Below are positions 49,454-49,486 of a stretch of 49,486 bases of DNA, piece after piece. The notes under the pieces are model-generated. The model was given only the letters and a program-made list of their open reading frames with translations, was not told the DNA's origin and did no database searches. The stretch spans positions 1 through 49,486 of the forward strand of contig JAHAEW010000014.1 in assembly GCA_018374635.1 (NCBI GenBank), given 5' to 3'. The position numbers and the translations under genes are program-made. The DNA is from Clostridiales bacterium (lineage in GTDB: Bacteria; Bacillota; Clostridia; Oscillospirales; Oscillospiraceae). The stretch's first letter is position 1, and the number at the start of each line of letters is the position of its first letter.

Positions 49454-49483
49454 GGAGAGGCGTCGCGCAAGCGGCGCCTCTCC
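49454..49483 (+). terminator. Hairpin near window end
   Basis: GGAGAGGCGTCGC pairs with GCGGCGCCTCTCC around a GCAA tetraloop (one G-U pair). It lies 87 nt after dacF and may end that transcript; the following bases are cut off by the window end. Confidence 0.55.
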
Positions 49484-49486
49484 AGT

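Overview
The window looks like chromosome from a high-GC, anaerobic, spore-forming member of the Clostridia, most like the Oscillospiraceae (Flavonifractor/Intestinimonas-type gut bacteria). The evidence is a selenocysteine-containing glycine/sarcosine/betaine reductase, a bacterial V-type ATPase, spoIIR, two AgcS-type amino acid symporters, a Trp-specific T-box transporter, and Clostridia-style glycine and molybdenum-cofactor RNA leaders. I saw no rRNA, tRNA, insertion sequence, phage or CRISPR array. This is a core, tightly packed region with many 1-4 nt gene overlaps. The species assignment is inference.

Layout. 0.1-3.5 kb (-): grdX-grdE-grdB under a tandem glycine riboswitch with its own terminator; grdB is read through an in-frame UGA (Sec349). 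3.5-4.5 kb (-): gluQ. 4.58-12.9 kb (+): promoter, Moco-type riboswitch and terminator, then eight genes for molybdenum cofactor synthesis and molybdate import: a molybdopterin-binding protein, moeA, a moaC-mobB fusion, moaA, a MOSC-mogA fusion, and modABC. 13.0-16.2 kb (-): a GT2 glycosyltransferase, a GtrA flippase and a secreted Asp-box/stalk-domain protein. 16.3-19.5 kb (-): a tryptophan-type ABC importer behind a T-box with a UGG specifier. 19.6-29.2 kb: a DMT transporter, a HAD phosphatase, a short cluster of palindromic repeats, pcrA, spoIIR, and a five-gene (-) operon lrp-aminotransferase-thrH-DUF1015-ispE. 29.4-38.2 kb (+): a nine-gene V-type ATPase operon (H-C-I-K-F-E-A-B-D). 38.2-44.2 kb (-): a family-4 uracil-DNA glycosylase, a possible small RNA, two AgcS symporters (one behind a singlet glycine riboswitch) and metY. 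44.2-49.4 kb: a (-) operon comEA-response regulator-histidine kinase-GerMN lipoprotein, facing a (+) D-Ala-D-Ala carboxypeptidase.

How the parts fit. Two glycine-sensing leaders in one window control a reductase (energy from amino acids) and a probable glycine/alanine importer, so glycine uptake and glycine reduction look like one regulon. The V-ATPase links ion gradients to ATP. The molybdenum block supplies cofactor for molybdoenzymes that are encoded elsewhere. The kinase/regulator/GerMN operon resembles in layout the actinobacterial MtrA-MtrB-LpqB envelope system. No clearly novel system with a defined function is proved here. The best leads are that envelope operon, the domain fusions in the Moco operon, the reduced grd module, the operator-like palindrome inside the metY promoter, and a possible small RNA near 39.0 kb.
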